Of a stretch of DNA of 64,000 bases, positions 38,945-50,484 are shown piece by piece; within the stretch, counting starts at the first letter, position 1; each line of letters opens with the position of its first letter. Below the pieces are notes generated by a model that did no database searches, was not told where the DNA came from, and saw only the letters and a list, made by a program, of their open reading frames with translations. This DNA comes from Aliarcobacter sp. (GTDB lineage Bacteria > Campylobacterota > Campylobacteria > Campylobacterales > Arcobacteraceae). The stretch is taken from NCBI GenBank assembly GCA_028690445.1, contig JAQVBE010000006.1, positions 62,001-126,000 of the forward strand. Direction: 5' to 3'. Made by a program: the position numbers and the translations under genes.

Positions 38945-40225
38945 ATGTTTAATAAATCAATAAAAGCTTATGAAGAAGCTTGTGAAGTAATTCCAGGAGG
39001 AGTTGATTCACCTGTTCGTGCTTTTAAAAGTGTTGGAGGAACTCCACCTTTTATAGAAAAAGGTGAGGGTGCTTATTTATTCGATATAGATGGAAATAAG
39101 TATTTAGATTTTGTACAAAGTTGGGGACCACTTATTTTTGGTCATTGTGATAAAGATATTGAAAATGCAGTGATTGATACTGCAAAAAAAGGTTTATCTT
39201 TTGGAGCTCCTACAATTCTTGAAACACAACTAGCAAATGAAATTGTTGATATGTTCGATAATATCGATAAAGTTAGATTTGTTAGCTCAGGAACTGAAGC
39301 TGTAATGTCTGCAATTAGACTTGCACGTGGGGTAACTGGTAAAAATGATATTATAAAATTTGAGGGTTGTTATCATGGACACTCAGATTCACTTTTAGTA
39401 CAAGCTGGTTCTGGAATGGCAACATTTGGAAGTCCAAGTAGTCCAGGAGTTCCATCAGATTTAACAAAACATACTTTAATTTGTGAATATAATAATATTG
39501 AAAATCTAAAAAAATGTTTTGTGGATAGTTCAGATATTGCTTGTATTATTATTGAGCCAATCGCCGGAAACATGGGATTAGTTCCAGCAAATGAAGAATT
39601 TTTAAAAGCTTGTAGAGAGCTATGTGATGCAAATAATGCTCTATTGATTTTTGATGAAGTAATGTCAGGTTTTAGAGCTTCTTTAAAAGGTGCAAGTGGA
39701 ATTTCAAAAATAAAAGCTGACATAATTACTTTTGGAAAGGTAATTGGTGCTGGAATGCCTGTTGGTGCATTTGCTGCAAATAAAAAAATTATGGGATATT
39801 TAAGCCCTGATGGAACTGTTTATCAAGCTGGAACTTTAAGTGGAAATCCAGTTGCAATGGCGGCTGGATTAGTGAGTTTACGAAAATTAAAAGCTAATCC
39901 AGAAATATATGATGATTTAAGTGTCAAAGCTTTAAGGTTAGTAAATGGTTTAAAAAGAGTTGCAAATGAAAATAATATTCCTTTACAAGTTAATACAAGA
40001 GGAAGTATGTTTGGTTTCTTTTTTTGTGAAAAAGAACCTAAAAATTTCAAAGAAGTAGGTCTTTGTGATTTTAAAAGATTTGCAATATTTCATAATGAAA
40101 TGTTAAAAAAAGGGTTTTATTTTGCTTGTTCGCAATATGAAACAGGCTTTATTTGTACAAAAATTACAAATGAAGATATTGATGCTTGCATTAATGCAGC
40201 TAACCAAATTATGAAAAATTTATAA
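38945..40225 (+). CDS. hemL: Glutamate-1-semialdehyde 2,1-aminomutase
   Basis: [52 protein letters not shown] site. Confidence 0.97.
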   Translation: MFNKSIKAYEEACEVIPGGVDSPVRAFKSVGGTPPFIEKGEGAYLFDIDGNKYLDFVQSWGPLIFGHCDKDIENAVIDTAKKGLSFGAPTILETQLANEIVDMFDNIDKVRFVSSGTEAVMSAIRLARGVTGKNDIIKFEGCYHGHSDSLLVQAGSGMATFGSPSSPGVPSDLTKHTLICEYNNIENLKKCFVDSSDIACIIIEPIAGNMGLVPANEEFLKACRELCDANNALLIFDEVMSGFRASLKGASGISKIKADIITFGKVIGAGMPVGAFAANKKIMGYLSPDGTVYQAGTLSGNPVAMAAGLVSLRKLKANPEIYDDLSVKALRLVNGLKRVANENNIPLQVNTRGSMFGFFFCEKEPKNFKEVGLCDFKRFAIFHNEMLKKGFYFACSQYETGFICTKITNEDIDACINAANQIMKNL

Positions 40226-40243
40226 ATAAAAAGGAAATAAAAA

Positions 40244-40558
40244 ATGCCAACAATTAAAAATGTAGAATTAACAAAAAAAGCAAATATCTATTTTGATGGA
40301 AATGTTACAAGTAGAACTTTTATTGAAGTAAATGGTGATAAAAAAACTTTAGGTATTATGATGCCAGGAGAGTATACATTTGGTACAAATGATGCAGAAT
40401 TAATGGAAATTATTGCTGGTGAATGTGAAGTTAGATTAAAAGATAGTACACAATGGAATACTTATACAGAAAATACATCTTTTAATGTTCCTGCAAATTC
40501 TAGTTTTGATATTAAAGTAAAAGTTATAACAGATTATTGTTGTTCATTTATTAAATAG
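40244..40558 (+). CDS. ppnP: Pyrimidine/purine nucleoside phosphorylase (PpnP, DUF1255)
   Basis: KTLGIMMPGEYTFGTNDAELMEIIAGECEV, FNVPANSSFDIKV. Confidence 0.92.
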   Translation: MPTIKNVELTKKANIYFDGNVTSRTFIEVNGDKKTLGIMMPGEYTFGTNDAELMEIIAGECEVRLKDSTQWNTYTENTSFNVPANSSFDIKVKVITDYCCSFIK

Positions 40559-40570
40559 TTGGAAGTTTAA

Positions 40571-40885
40571 ATGCAAGATGAAAACTCAACTAAACCAAAA
40601 CATCAAGATAAAGTAATTGCTTTAGATAATTTATCTTTAGGAATTTCAATAGTTGCAGCTATTATAATAGGTTTTGGTATTGGATATGGTTTAAAACAAT
40701 TAACTGGATATACTTGGACTTTATGGCTTGGTATTGCATGGGGAATTGTAGCCGCAATTGTAAATGTTTATAGAGCATATAAAAGAGCTCAAAAAGTGTA
40801 TGAAGGTATGGAAAATGACCCAAGATATGCTTATCGAGCAAAATATGGAGATAAATCTTTTGATAAAGATAATGATGAAGATTAA
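40571..40885 (+). CDS. AtpZ/AtpI-like membrane protein
   Basis: Two TM helices (IVAAIIIGFGIGYGL...LWLGIAWGIVAAIVNVYR). Confidence 0.8.
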   Translation: MQDENSTKPKHQDKVIALDNLSLGISIVAAIIIGFGIGYGLKQLTGYTWTLWLGIAWGIVAAIVNVYRAYKRAQKVYEGMENDPRYAYRAKYGDKSFDKDNDED

Positions 40886-41426
40886 TCTAGAAATTCAAAA
40901 ATTTGCAAAGGTCTTTATTCTTTTAGACTTTTGTATTATTTTGTATTCTTTGTTTTTCCAAAATAAATTTTGGTTACTAAATACACAAGTTGCATTTATA
41001 TCTTCTTTATTTATTATCATTGCCTCTTTTTTATCTTATAGAAAAAATATTCAAAATAGATTATCAAACCTTGATTTAAGTCAAATAAATGAGAGCGTTG
41101 ATAGAGATAAAATTGATGAAATAGATGACCCATATGATTTGTATACGCAATATAAAGAAATACCCGAGGATGAGTTAACTACTGAAAAAATTAAAGAGAT
41201 AATTAATGATGAAAAATCAAAAGTAAAAAGAAATTCTTTTAAAAATACAATTTTTTCAGCGAGTGGATTTTTGTCAATCTATAGAATTTTAGGTTATGGA
41301 ATTTTAATATTTGGTTTTTTTGCTTTAAATAATAATAAAGTTTTTTTGCCAATTGCATTTATTATAGGATTAGGAATAGTTCCAATTGGGATTTTATTTT
41401 CAAAGCTTCTTGAAAAAAAGCTTTGA
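40875..41426 (+). CDS. Hypothetical membrane protein
   Basis: MKINLEIQKFAKVF start overlapping the preceding gene; four TM segments; longer upstream start at 40764 unlikely. Confidence 0.65.
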   Translation: MKINLEIQKFAKVFILLDFCIILYSLFFQNKFWLLNTQVAFISSLFIIIASFLSYRKNIQNRLSNLDLSQINESVDRDKIDEIDDPYDLYTQYKEIPEDELTTEKIKEIINDEKSKVKRNSFKNTIFSASGFLSIYRILGYGILIFGFFALNNNKVFLPIAFIIGLGIVPIGILFSKLLEKKL

Positions 41427-41430
41427 AAAT

Positions 41431-42111
41431 TTAAAGAATTAAAGGTAAATCAATTGTTACTTTAGTGTCATCATAAGTTAATATAAAAGAGTTTGTCTCT
41501 TTTATATTTAATGATGAAAAATCACTTTCTTCATTTGCTACAATCTCGACACTTATTAAAGAGTATTTTATATTATCAATTTTAATATACTCTCCAATTT
41601 TTAATAAAATAGAACAAGCTACATTATTTTTATTTTTGAAAACTTCAAAAACACTATTTAATGTCTTTATAAATGAACTTGCATCTAATTTAAATTCCGG
41701 AATTGATGGGTCATAATTTTTTGTAAAATTAATATTATTTTTTATTTTGCTTGTTGAAATTGCTAAATCAACTAAAGTAAAGATATTTGTTGTATTGATA
41801 TTTTTAATGTTAAGTTTTGATTCTTTTTTCACCATAGCACTTTTATAAAGTTTCATATGTATTTCATCTTCATTTTCATAACTAATTGTTATTGCATAAA
41901 ATGTATAGTTTTTAATTGTTAAATCAATATAAGAAGTTAATGCTCCAAAAGTTTTTGGAGCATACGTTAATGCTAAATCAAAAAGCTCTTTTTGTTTAAT
42001 TCTATTTAACAAAAATTGAGCTTCTGAATTTGAATAAATTATTTTTGAGCTAGATGAAAAAGATAAAATAGGATTTAAATCTAATTCAACCCACTCTTCA
42101 AAAAAACTCAT
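41431..42111 (-). CDS. Conserved hypothetical protein downstream of rpoD
   Basis: Intact ORF; weak PAS-like/HK-like N-terminus; family not recognised. Confidence 0.55.
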   Translation of the reverse strand: MSFFEEWVELDLNPILSFSSSSKIIYSNSEAQFLLNRIKQKELFDLALTYAPKTFGALTSYIDLTIKNYTFYAITISYENEDEIHMKLYKSAMVKKESKLNIKNINTTNIFTLVDLAISTSKIKNNINFTKNYDPSIPEFKLDASSFIKTLNSVFEVFKNKNNVACSILLKIGEYIKIDNIKYSLISVEIVANEESDFSSLNIKETNSFILTYDDTKVTIDLPLIL

Positions 42112-42115
42112 ATTT

Positions 42116-43996
42116 CTAACTTTCTACATAATTTTTAAGATTTTTACCAACTTTTGGATGTTTAAGTTTTTTAATTGCACTTGATTCAATTTGTCTAACT
42201 CTTTCTCTTGTAACTGAAAGTTCTTTTCCAATTTCTTCTAGTGTTCTATCACTTGCATCTTCCATAAGACCAAATCTCATTCTAATAACTGCTTGTTCTC
42301 TCTCATTCAGTTGTCCTAATATTTGATCAATTTGATTTTGTAAATCTTCTTTCATAATATTATCAACAGGAGTTGGAGCTTTTTCATCTGGAACAAAATC
42401 TCCAAATTTACCATCATCATCGCTACCAATTGGGGCTTCAAGCGAAACAGGTTCTTTTGTGATTTTAATTACTTGTTTAACTTTATCAACAGGTAATCCA
42501 ACTTCTTTTGCGATTTCATCAACATCAGGCTCTTTACCATTTTCTTGAATACCTTTTCTAATGATTTTATTGATTCTGTTGATCGTTTCAATCATATGAA
42601 TTGGAATTCTAATAGTTCTTGCTTGGTCTGCAATTGCTCTTGAAATTGCTTGTCTAATCCACCATGTTGCATAAGTAGAGAATTTATAACCTTTTTTATA
42701 TTCAAACTTATCAACAGCTTTCATAAGACCGATGTTTCCTTCTTGAATTAAATCTAAGAATGGTAAACCTCTATTTGTATATCTTTTTGCAATAGATACA
42801 ACAAGTCTAAGGTTTGATTTTGCCATTCTTGTTTTAGAAGTATCAGTAATTTGTTTACCTCTTTTAATTTGTTCAAGAACATCTTTTAACTCTTCAGGTG
42901 CTAAATCAAATCCACCTTTTGAAGCTTCTTTAGTTTGGAAAAGTTTTTTAATTTCCATATAAGAAGAAACCATAGTAGCTTCTGGAACCATTGTAGTAAT
43001 TTGAGCTTTTGTTAAATTTACAATGTTATCTAAAATCTTTTTGTGATTTTTTAATAATGTTTCATTAAATAAAGGTAATTTATACTCTAATCTTTTTAGT
43101 TCACCATCAAAACCTGTATCAGATTTTAAAGCTGTTTCCATTGCTTTTACAATTTCAGTAATTAATTTAGAAGTTGGTCCTAAATCTAATAAAGCTTCTT
43201 TTAAAATTCTTTTTTTGAATGCAACTGCAAGATTAAAAGTCATTTGATCTGTTTCGTCATCTGATTTTGCAGTTTCTTTAGCAGCAAATTTAAGCCAATC
43301 TTTTTTTGCTTTTTCTAGTATTTTAAATGCTTCAATAATAGTTTGAGCTCTTTTATCAAGTTTTTTTAACTTTTTAGCACTAGTTTTTTCACTATCTTCT
43401 TCATCATCTAAAACTTCAGAATCTTCTTCTATAATTTCATCTTCAATTTCTTCTTCTTCTTCATTTTCAGAATCATCATCAAAATTTCTAAATAATTCTT
43501 TTACTTTTCTTTCTCTATTTACTAAAGGTTCTTTATATTCTAAAATGAAATCAATTAAGTAAGGTACATAACAAATAGCATCAAGAATAATATCTTCACC
43601 CATTTCAATTCTTTTAGAGATTTCAATCTCTTCTTCTTTCGTAAGTAATGGAATTTGTCCCATTTCTCTTAAATACATTCTAACAGGAGAATCTGATCTT
43701 GACCACTCAAGTAATTCTTTATTTTTCAATAAATCATATACATCGTCTTCATTTTCAATTAGCTTTTCTCTTAATTCTTTTCTTTTTTTAGCTTCTTCAG
43801 CATTCATTCTTTTTGCTTGTTCTTGAGAACTAATTACAGTCACATTGTATAACTGAATCAAAGCTAAAAGTTTTTTGATGTTTGGACCTGAAGGTGCTTT
43901 TGGAAAGATTTTAATAATTTTTTCATAAGTAAGTACTGATTCTTTGTACTCTTTTACTAATTGCTCAATAGTTTTATTTATATCTTTTACACTCAT
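42116..43996 (-). CDS. rpoD: RNA polymerase sigma factor RpoD
   Basis: [57 protein letters not shown]; acidic insertion. Confidence 0.98.
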   Translation of the reverse strand: MSVKDINKTIEQLVKEYKESVLTYEKIIKIFPKAPSGPNIKKLLALIQLYNVTVISSQEQAKRMNAEEAKKRKELREKLIENEDDVYDLLKNKELLEWSRSDSPVRMYLREMGQIPLLTKEEEIEISKRIEMGEDIILDAICYVPYLIDFILEYKEPLVNRERKVKELFRNFDDDSENEEEEEIEDEIIEEDSEVLDDEEDSEKTSAKKLKKLDKRAQTIIEAFKILEKAKKDWLKFAAKETAKSDDETDQMTFNLAVAFKKRILKEALLDLGPTSKLITEIVKAMETALKSDTGFDGELKRLEYKLPLFNETLLKNHKKILDNIVNLTKAQITTMVPEATMVSSYMEIKKLFQTKEASKGGFDLAPEELKDVLEQIKRGKQITDTSKTRMAKSNLRLVVSIAKRYTNRGLPFLDLIQEGNIGLMKAVDKFEYKKGYKFSTYATWWIRQAISRAIADQARTIRIPIHMIETINRINKIIRKGIQENGKEPDVDEIAKEVGLPVDKVKQVIKITKEPVSLEAPIGSDDDGKFGDFVPDEKAPTPVDNIMKEDLQNQIDQILGQLNEREQAVIRMRFGLMEDASDRTLEEIGKELSVTRERVRQIESSAIKKLKHPKVGKNLKNYVES

Positions 43997-44171
43997 ATTT
44001 TTAGGGAATCCTCTTTTTAAGATGGTCGGATATTATATCCAAATTAGTTAAACAATTGATTAAAAACAAAAATTTAAACAAAAATTACTGTAAAATTAGT
44101 TAAAATGCATTTTTTTTGAAAATATATATTTAATAGCTTTTTAAAGTTTATTAAACTCAAGGACATAAAAT

Positions 44172-44675
44172 ATGAATAAAATTACTGGAAAAGTATGGAA
44201 TTTTGGGGCTAATATAGATACAGATGTTATTATTGCAGCAAGATATTTAAATAGTTCAGATCCTGAACATTTAGCAAAATATGTAATGGAAGATGCAGAT
44301 CCTGAGTTTCCTAAAAAATTACAAAGAGGTGATGTAATAGTTGCAGGAGAAAATTTTGGTTGTGGTTCAAGTAGAGAACATGCACCAATTGCTTTAAAAG
44401 CTGCTGGAGTTGCTGCTGTTGTTGCTCCGTCATTTGCAAGAATTTTTTACAGAAATGCTTTTAACATGGGATTACCAATTTTTGAATTACCTGAATCATT
44501 AGAAATAAAAGAGGGTGAAGAGATTTCTATTGATTTAGATAATGGGAAAATCACAAATAACACTACAAATAAAACTTATGATTTCATTGCAATTCCTCCA
44601 TTTATGCAAGAATTAATTGCAGCTGGTGGATTAATAAATTATGCAAAAGCCGAAATGGGAAGAGGAGATAAATAA
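44172..44675 (+). CDS. leuD: 3-isopropylmalate dehydratase small subunit
   Basis: [34 protein letters not shown]. Confidence 0.95.
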   Translation: MNKITGKVWNFGANIDTDVIIAARYLNSSDPEHLAKYVMEDADPEFPKKLQRGDVIVAGENFGCGSSREHAPIALKAAGVAAVVAPSFARIFYRNAFNMGLPIFELPESLEIKEGEEISIDLDNGKITNNTTNKTYDFIAIPPFMQELIAAGGLINYAKAEMGRGDK

Positions 44676-45742
44676 TGAAAAACTATAGAATATCAGTAAT
44701 CAAAGGTGATGGAATAGGTCCAGAAATCGTTGATGAAGCAATAAAAGTATTAAATGCTGTTTCTAAAAAATGTGGTTTTGAATTATCTTATAAAGAATAT
44801 TTAATGGGTGGAATTGCTATTGATACAACTGGTGTTCCACTTCCAAAAGAGACAATTGATGGTGTTTTAGATTCTGATGCTTGTTTATTTGGTTCTATTG
44901 GTGGAGAAAAATGGGATACATTACCAAGAGAATTAAGACCTGAAACTGGACTTTTAAAGTTTAGAGAAGAGATGGGTGTTTATGCAAATTTAAGACCCGC
45001 TATTGTTTATGATGAATTAGTAAATGCATCTACTTTGAAACCTGAAGTAATTAAGGGTTGTGATATTATGGTAGTACGTGAGCTTATTGGTGGAATTTAT
45101 TTTGGTCAGCCACGTGCTAATGATGGATTCAAAGCTTATAATACAATGGTTTATACAAAACCAGAAATAATTAGAATTGGTAAACAAGCATTTGAACTTG
45201 CTATGAAAAGAGATAAAAGAGTTTGTTCTGTTGATAAAGCAAATGTATTAGAAGTTTCTCAACTTTGGAGAGATACTATGAATGAGTTATCACTTGATTA
45301 TCCAGAAGTTACACTTTCTCATATGTATGTAGATAATGCAGCAATGCAACTTGTAAGAAATCCAAAACAATTTGATGTTATTGTAACTGGAAATATTTTT
45401 GGAGATATTTTATCTGATACAGCTTCAATGGTTGTGGGTTCTATTGGATTATTACCATCAGCTTCAACAGGAGATAAAACAGCTATTTATGAGCCAATTC
45501 ATGGTTCTGCTCCTGATATTGCAGGACTTGGAATAGCAAATCCAATTGCAACAATTTTAAGTGCATCTATGATGTTAAGATACTCTTTAAATGAAGCAAA
45601 AGCAGCAGATATGATAGAAAATGCAATAAAAGCCGCATTAAAAGATGGATATAGAACAAAAGATTTAGCTTCATTTGATGCTATTGAAGTTTTAAATACT
45701 ACTGCTATGGGTGATTTAATCACTAAATATATAAACAAATAA
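44675..45742 (+). CDS. leuB: 3-isopropylmalate dehydrogenase
   Basis: [35 protein letters not shown]. Confidence 0.96.
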   Translation: MKNYRISVIKGDGIGPEIVDEAIKVLNAVSKKCGFELSYKEYLMGGIAIDTTGVPLPKETIDGVLDSDACLFGSIGGEKWDTLPRELRPETGLLKFREEMGVYANLRPAIVYDELVNASTLKPEVIKGCDIMVVRELIGGIYFGQPRANDGFKAYNTMVYTKPEIIRIGKQAFELAMKRDKRVCSVDKANVLEVSQLWRDTMNELSLDYPEVTLSHMYVDNAAMQLVRNPKQFDVIVTGNIFGDILSDTASMVVGSIGLLPSASTGDKTAIYEPIHGSAPDIAGLGIANPIATILSASMMLRYSLNEAKAADMIENAIKAALKDGYRTKDLASFDAIEVLNTTAMGDLITKYINK

Positions 45743-45775
45743 TAAAGGAAGCATTGCTTCCTTTATCTCTTTTTA
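45742..45775 (+). terminator. Rho-independent terminator after leuB
   Basis: aaaggaagc-att-gcttccttt followed by a T-rich run. Confidence 0.8.
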
Positions 45776-45847
45776 ACAAAATAATAATTATTAAAATACA
45801 ATTAACTTTTTCTATGATAATATAAATCTAAAAAATTGGATGATAAT

Positions 45848-46774
45848 ATGAATAAAAAATATAGATTAATCACAAGAAGTGATATGGATGGTTTAGTGTG
45901 TGGAACTTTACTTACATATTTAGATATTATTGATGAGATTATATTTGTCCATCCAAAAGATATGCAAGATGGAAAAATTGCTGTTACTTTAAATGATATT
46001 ACTACAAATCTTCCTTATGTTGATGGTGTTTATTTAGCTTTTGATCATCATTATTCTGAAACATTAAGAAATGAAAAAAAAGATAATCATATTATAAATC
46101 CAAATGCTCCAAGTGCTGCACAAGTTGTTTATGATTATTATGATGGTGATAATGTTTTTCCTGGATATTTTACAAGTATGATGAATGGAGCAAATAAAGC
46201 AGATAGTGCTGATTTTATTGAGGATGATATTTTAAATCCAAGAGCTTGGGCATTATTGAGTTTCTTAATGGATTCAAGAACTGGACTTGGAAGATTTAAA
46301 GATTTTAGGATTTCAAATTATCAACTTATGATGGATTTAATTAAATATTGTGCAAAACATAATATTGATCAAATATTTGAACTCCCTGATATAAAAGAGA
46401 GGGTAGAATTATATTTTAAATATGAAAATGAATTTAAAGAACAATTGAAAAAAGTTACAATAATTAAAGATAATTTATTAATAATTGATTGTAGATATGA
46501 AGAAGTTATCTATCCTGGTAATAGGTTTATGATTTATGCTATGTATCCAGAACAAAATATTTCAATTCATGTTATGTGGGCAAAAGATAAAGAAAAGGTA
46601 GCTTTTAGTGTTGGAAAATCAATAATTAATAAAACTTCAAAAACAAATGTTGGTGAACTAATGCTTAAATATGGCGGTGGCGGTCACGAAGCAGCAGGTG
46701 GATGCCAAATTGATATTAATGATTCAGTTAATGTTTTAGAAGAGTTAACTAAACAAATTAATCTAGATAATTAA
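45848..46774 (+). CDS. DHH/DHHA1 family phosphoesterase (exopolyphosphatase-like)
   Basis: RSDMDGLVCGTLL, FDHHYSET, LKYGGGGHEAAGGCQ; start MNKKYRL chosen. Confidence 0.85.
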   Translation: MNKKYRLITRSDMDGLVCGTLLTYLDIIDEIIFVHPKDMQDGKIAVTLNDITTNLPYVDGVYLAFDHHYSETLRNEKKDNHIINPNAPSAAQVVYDYYDGDNVFPGYFTSMMNGANKADSADFIEDDILNPRAWALLSFLMDSRTGLGRFKDFRISNYQLMMDLIKYCAKHNIDQIFELPDIKERVELYFKYENEFKEQLKKVTIIKDNLLIIDCRYEEVIYPGNRFMIYAMYPEQNISIHVMWAKDKEKVAFSVGKSIINKTSKTNVGELMLKYGGGGHEAAGGCQIDINDSVNVLEELTKQINLDN

Positions 46775-46798
46775 AAGAAGCTGTTAAAGCTTCTTTTT
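46773..46798. terminator. Hairpin between convergent genes
   Basis: aaaagaagc-tgttaaa-gcttctttttta. Confidence 0.7.
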
Positions 46799-47146
46799 TA
46801 AGTTTTCATTAAATTCTTCAAAAGAGGGTAAATTTAAATTTGCAACTCTTTGTTTTTTACCCCACATTGGTTCCGGAAAATATGAATCTTCCTCGAACCT
46901 TGCCATAATATGAAAATGTACATGAGGAATATAATTCCCAAAAGATGCAATATTTATTTTTTTTGGTTTAAAATAATCTAACATCTCTTTTTCAATTATG
47001 TCTAGGTATTTAAATATCTCTTGTTTTGTTTCATTATTACATTGTGAAAATTCTTTTATATTTTCAATTGTAAATATTTTTAACCAAGGTATTTCCGAAT
47101 TTTCTATTTCAATTTTTATTAAGTTATTCTTGTAAATTAAAGACAA
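46784..47146 (-). CDS. HIT family protein
   Basis: Histidine triad HVHFHIMAR. Confidence 0.92.
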   Translation of the reverse strand: MSLIYKNNLIKIEIENSEIPWLKIFTIENIKEFSQCNNETKQEIFKYLDIIEKEMLDYFKPKKINIASFGNYIPHVHFHIMARFEEDSYFPEPMWGKKQRVANLNLPSFEEFNENLKKKL

Positions 47147-47406
47147 AAGGAATCCTTTAAATATTTTTATATTTTGAAATATTACTATAATTTTTATTAA
47201 ACGCCATATTTAAAGTATATTCAACTAGTTTTAAGTAAAAATTAATTATAATCCAGCTCCATTTTTCAACCACAGAAGAAGTTTTTATAAAATATTTTTA
47301 TTTTATAAAGAGTTGGTTAAAGCTTAAAAGTAAAATATTTTTATTTACTAATGCTTTTTCCTGTTGATTAATTGGCAATAACACAAATGAAAGAGGAGAC
47401 AGGCTT

Positions 47407-47520
47407 ATGAAAGTAAGAGCTTCAGTAAAGAAAATGTGTGACAAATGCAAAATTGTCAAAAGAAGCGGAATCGTTAGAGTAATCTGCGAAACTAAAAAAC
47501 ACAAACAAAGACAAGGATAA
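47407..47520 (+). CDS. rpmJ: 50S ribosomal protein L36 (below the ORF-track size limit)
   Basis: [37 protein letters not shown]. Confidence 0.98.
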   Translation: MKVRASVKKMCDKCKIVKRSGIVRVICETKKHKQRQG

Positions 47521-47525
47521 GACAC

Positions 47526-47894
47526 ATGGCAAGAATCGCAGGTGTTGATTTACCAAATAAAAAGAGAATGGAATATGCGTTAACGTATATTTACGGAATC
47601 GGATTACATAATTCTAGATTAATTTTAGATGCTGTTGGAATTGATTTCAATAAAAGAGCTTTTGAATTAACAGAAGACGAAGCGGCAATTATCAGAAAAG
47701 AAATCCAAGACAACTATTTGGTTGAGGGTGATTTAAGAAAAAAAGTTGCTATGGATATTAAAGCTTTAATGGATTTAGGTTCATATAGAGGGTTAAGACA
47801 TAGAAAAGGTTTACCTTGTAGAGGGCAAAAGACTAAAACTAATGCTAGAACAAGAAAAGGTAAAAAGAAAACTGTTGGTGCAGCAACTAAATAA
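47526..47894 (+). CDS. rpsM: 30S ribosomal protein S13
   Basis: [50 protein letters not shown]. Confidence 0.99.
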   Translation: MARIAGVDLPNKKRMEYALTYIYGIGLHNSRLILDAVGIDFNKRAFELTEDEAAIIRKEIQDNYLVEGDLRKKVAMDIKALMDLGSYRGLRHRKGLPCRGQKTKTNARTRKGKKKTVGAATK

Positions 47895-47904
47895 GGGATT
47901 GTAG

Positions 47905-48297
47905 ATGGCAAAAAGAAAAGTTACTAGAAAAAAAATTGTAAGAAAAAATATTGCTGACGGTATCGTACATATTGCTGCAAGTTTTAATAATACAATGGTT
48001 ACAGTTACGGATAATGCAGGAAACGCAATCGCATGGTCAAGTGCTGGAAATTTAGGATTTAAAGGTTCTAAAAAATCAACTCCATTTGCAGCGCAAGCAG
48101 CTGTTGAAGATGCAATGGCTAAAGCAATGGAACACGGAATCAAAAATGTTGGGATTAAAATTCAAGGACCAGGTTCAGGTAGAGATACAGCTGTTAAAGC
48201 AGTTGGAGCTATGGATGGAGTTAGAGTTACTTGGTTAAAAGATGTTACACCATTACCACATAATGGTTGTAGACCTCCTAAAAGAAGAAGAGTGTAA
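47905..48297 (+). CDS. rpsK: 30S ribosomal protein S11
   Basis: [33 protein letters not shown]. Confidence 0.99.
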   Translation: MAKRKVTRKKIVRKNIADGIVHIAASFNNTMVTVTDNAGNAIAWSSAGNLGFKGSKKSTPFAAQAAVEDAMAKAMEHGIKNVGIKIQGPGSGRDTAVKAVGAMDGVRVTWLKDVTPLPHNGCRPPKRRRV

Positions 48298-48307
48298 GGA
48301 GTAAATA

Positions 48308-48934
48308 ATGGCAAGATATAGAGGACCAGTAGAAAAAATCGAAAGAAGACTTGATGCGGATCTTGGACTTAAGGGTGAGAGAAGATTATCAGGTAAAAGT
48401 GCTTTAGAAAAAAGACCATTTGCTCCAGGACAACATGGACAAAGAAGAGCAAAAATTTCTGAGTATGGTTTACAATTAAGAGAAAAGCAAAAAGCTAAAT
48501 TTATGTATGGTGTTTCTGAAAAACAATTTAGAAAATACTTTATTGAAGCAGCAAGAAGAGAAGGTAATACAGGGGCTAACCTTATTACATTAATTGAACA
48601 AAGACTAGATAATGTTGTATTTAGAATGGGATTTGCTACAACTAGAGCAAATGCTAGACAATTTACAACTCATGGACACATTTTAGTTGATGGGAAAAAA
48701 GTTGATATTCCTTCATTTATAGTAAAAGCTGGACAAAAAATTGAAATTAAAGAAAAATCAAAAACTAATCCTCAAGTTGTAAGAGCATTAGAATTAACAA
48801 ATCAAACAGGAATGGTTGACTGGGTTAATGTTGATAAAGAAAAAGTATTTGGAATTTTCACGAGAATACCAGCTAGAGAAGAAGTTGTTATTCCTGTTGA
48901 AGAGAGATTAATCGTAGAGTTATATTCTAAATAA
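48308..48934 (+). CDS. rpsD: 30S ribosomal protein S4
   Basis: [25 protein letters not shown]4 domain. Confidence 0.99.
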   Translation: MARYRGPVEKIERRLDADLGLKGERRLSGKSALEKRPFAPGQHGQRRAKISEYGLQLREKQKAKFMYGVSEKQFRKYFIEAARREGNTGANLITLIEQRLDNVVFRMGFATTRANARQFTTHGHILVDGKKVDIPSFIVKAGQKIEIKEKSKTNPQVVRALELTNQTGMVDWVNVDKEKVFGIFTRIPAREEVVIPVEERLIVELYSK

Positions 48935-48951
48935 TAAGTAAAAGGTAGTTA

Positions 48952-49950
48952 ATGAAAAAATTTGCAGAAACACCGTTTTTACCAACTGAAGTTGAAATAG
49001 AGGCTATCAGTGATAATGAAGCTAAAATATCAGCATATCCATTTGAAGATGGTTTTGCAATTACTTTAGCACACCCTTTAAGAAGACTTTTATTAAGTTC
49101 TTCAGTTGGTTATGCACCAATTGCAGTAAAAATAGAAGGTGCTTCACATGAGTTTGACTCATTAAGAGGTATGTTAGAAGATATAGCTATTTTTGTTATA
49201 AATTTAAAGAATATTAAGTTTAAAATAAATGGCGATAAAGAACAAGTTGTAGTTGAGTATTCTTTCAATGGACCAAGAGAAATTAAAGGTGAAGACCTTA
49301 TTAACTCTGATGTTGAGATTGTATCAAAGGATGCTCATTTAGCAACAATTAATAGCGATTGTAATTTAACTTTTTCTGTAATTATTCAAAGAGGTATAGG
49401 ATATATGCCTTCAGAAGATATTAGAGATATGGTTAGTTCTGATTATATTCCTATTGATGCATTTTTTACACCAGTTAAAAAAGTGGTTTATGATATTGAA
49501 AAAATGTTAGTTGAAGATAATCCTAACTTTGAAAAAGCTGTGTTTACTATACAAACTAATGGACAAATTTCTCCAATTACTGCTTTTAAAGAAGCTGTAT
49601 CAGTTATGTATGCGCAAATGTCAGTTTTTAACAAAGTTTTTGATTTATCAGAAGTAACAGTAAGTGAAAGTGGTGAAGAGCCATTAGAGCTTAAAGAATT
49701 AGTTCAAAAAATTGATGATTTAAATTTAAGTGCAAGAAGTTTTAACTCTTTAGATAGAGCTGGACTTAAATTCTTAGGTGAATTAGTACTTATGAGTGAA
49801 GTTGAAGTTAAAAATATTAAAAATCTTGGGAAAAAATCTTATGATGAAATCGCAGAGAAATTAGAATCTCTAGGTTACCCAGTTGAAAATACACTTCCAG
49901 AAAATGTTGCTTCTACATTAAGAAGAAAATTAGAGCAACTAAAAGCATAA
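48952..49950 (+). CDS. rpoA: RNA polymerase alpha subunit
   Basis: FAITLAHPLRRLLLSS; alpha-CTD SARSFNSLDRAGLKFLGEL. Confidence 0.99.
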   Translation: MKKFAETPFLPTEVEIEAISDNEAKISAYPFEDGFAITLAHPLRRLLLSSSVGYAPIAVKIEGASHEFDSLRGMLEDIAIFVINLKNIKFKINGDKEQVVVEYSFNGPREIKGEDLINSDVEIVSKDAHLATINSDCNLTFSVIIQRGIGYMPSEDIRDMVSSDYIPIDAFFTPVKKVVYDIEKMLVEDNPNFEKAVFTIQTNGQISPITAFKEAVSVMYAQMSVFNKVFDLSEVTVSESGEEPLELKELVQKIDDLNLSARSFNSLDRAGLKFLGELVLMSEVEVKNIKNLGKKSYDEIAEKLESLGYPVENTLPENVASTLRRKLEQLKA

Positions 49951-49963
49951 TTAAGGGTTTAAT

Positions 49964-50314
49964 ATGAGACATAAGCATGGATATAGAAAGTTAAGTAGAA
50001 CTTCTTCTCATAGAAAAGCATTGTTAAAAAATATGGCAATTGCGATTATCGAAAGAGAAAAAATCGAAACAACTGTACCTAAAGCAAAAGAATTAAAAAG
50101 ATATATTGAAAAATTAGTAACTGTTGCTAGAGACGCTGATTTAAATACACATAGATATGTATTTGCAGCTTTACAAAGTAAAGAAGCTACTAAAAAATTA
50201 ATTAATGAAATTGCACCAAAATACCTAGGTAGAAATGGTGGATATACTTCAATAATTAAAACAAGAATTAGAAGAGGTGATGCTACACCAATGGCATTCA
50301 TTTCTTTTGTATAA
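49964..50314 (+). CDS. rplQ: 50S ribosomal protein L17
   Basis: [25 protein letters not shown]. Confidence 0.99.
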   Translation: MRHKHGYRKLSRTSSHRKALLKNMAIAIIEREKIETTVPKAKELKRYIEKLVTVARDADLNTHRYVFAALQSKEATKKLINEIAPKYLGRNGGYTSIIKTRIRRGDATPMAFISFV

Positions 50315-50336
50315 TAAGAAATAAGTAATTATTTTT

Positions 50337-50370
50337 AAGGGATAGAAGAAAATCTTCTATCCCTTTTTTA
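50337..50370 (+). terminator. Rho-independent terminator of the alpha operon
   Basis: aagggatagaag-aaaat-cttctatcccttttttatt. Confidence 0.9.
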
Positions 50371-50484
50371 TTATTTTAATAATAAAAAGCAACTTACAAA
50401 AAACTCATTTTATAACCTAAATTTAATCATATTTTAGATAAAATCCAGCGTAATATTACAATTGTAAAATCATAGGAGAACCGA

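Noticed and set aside
47298-47525. Minus-strand ORF covering rpmJ and its leader
   Set aside because: rpmJ is certain on the plus strand; the ORF is a shadow
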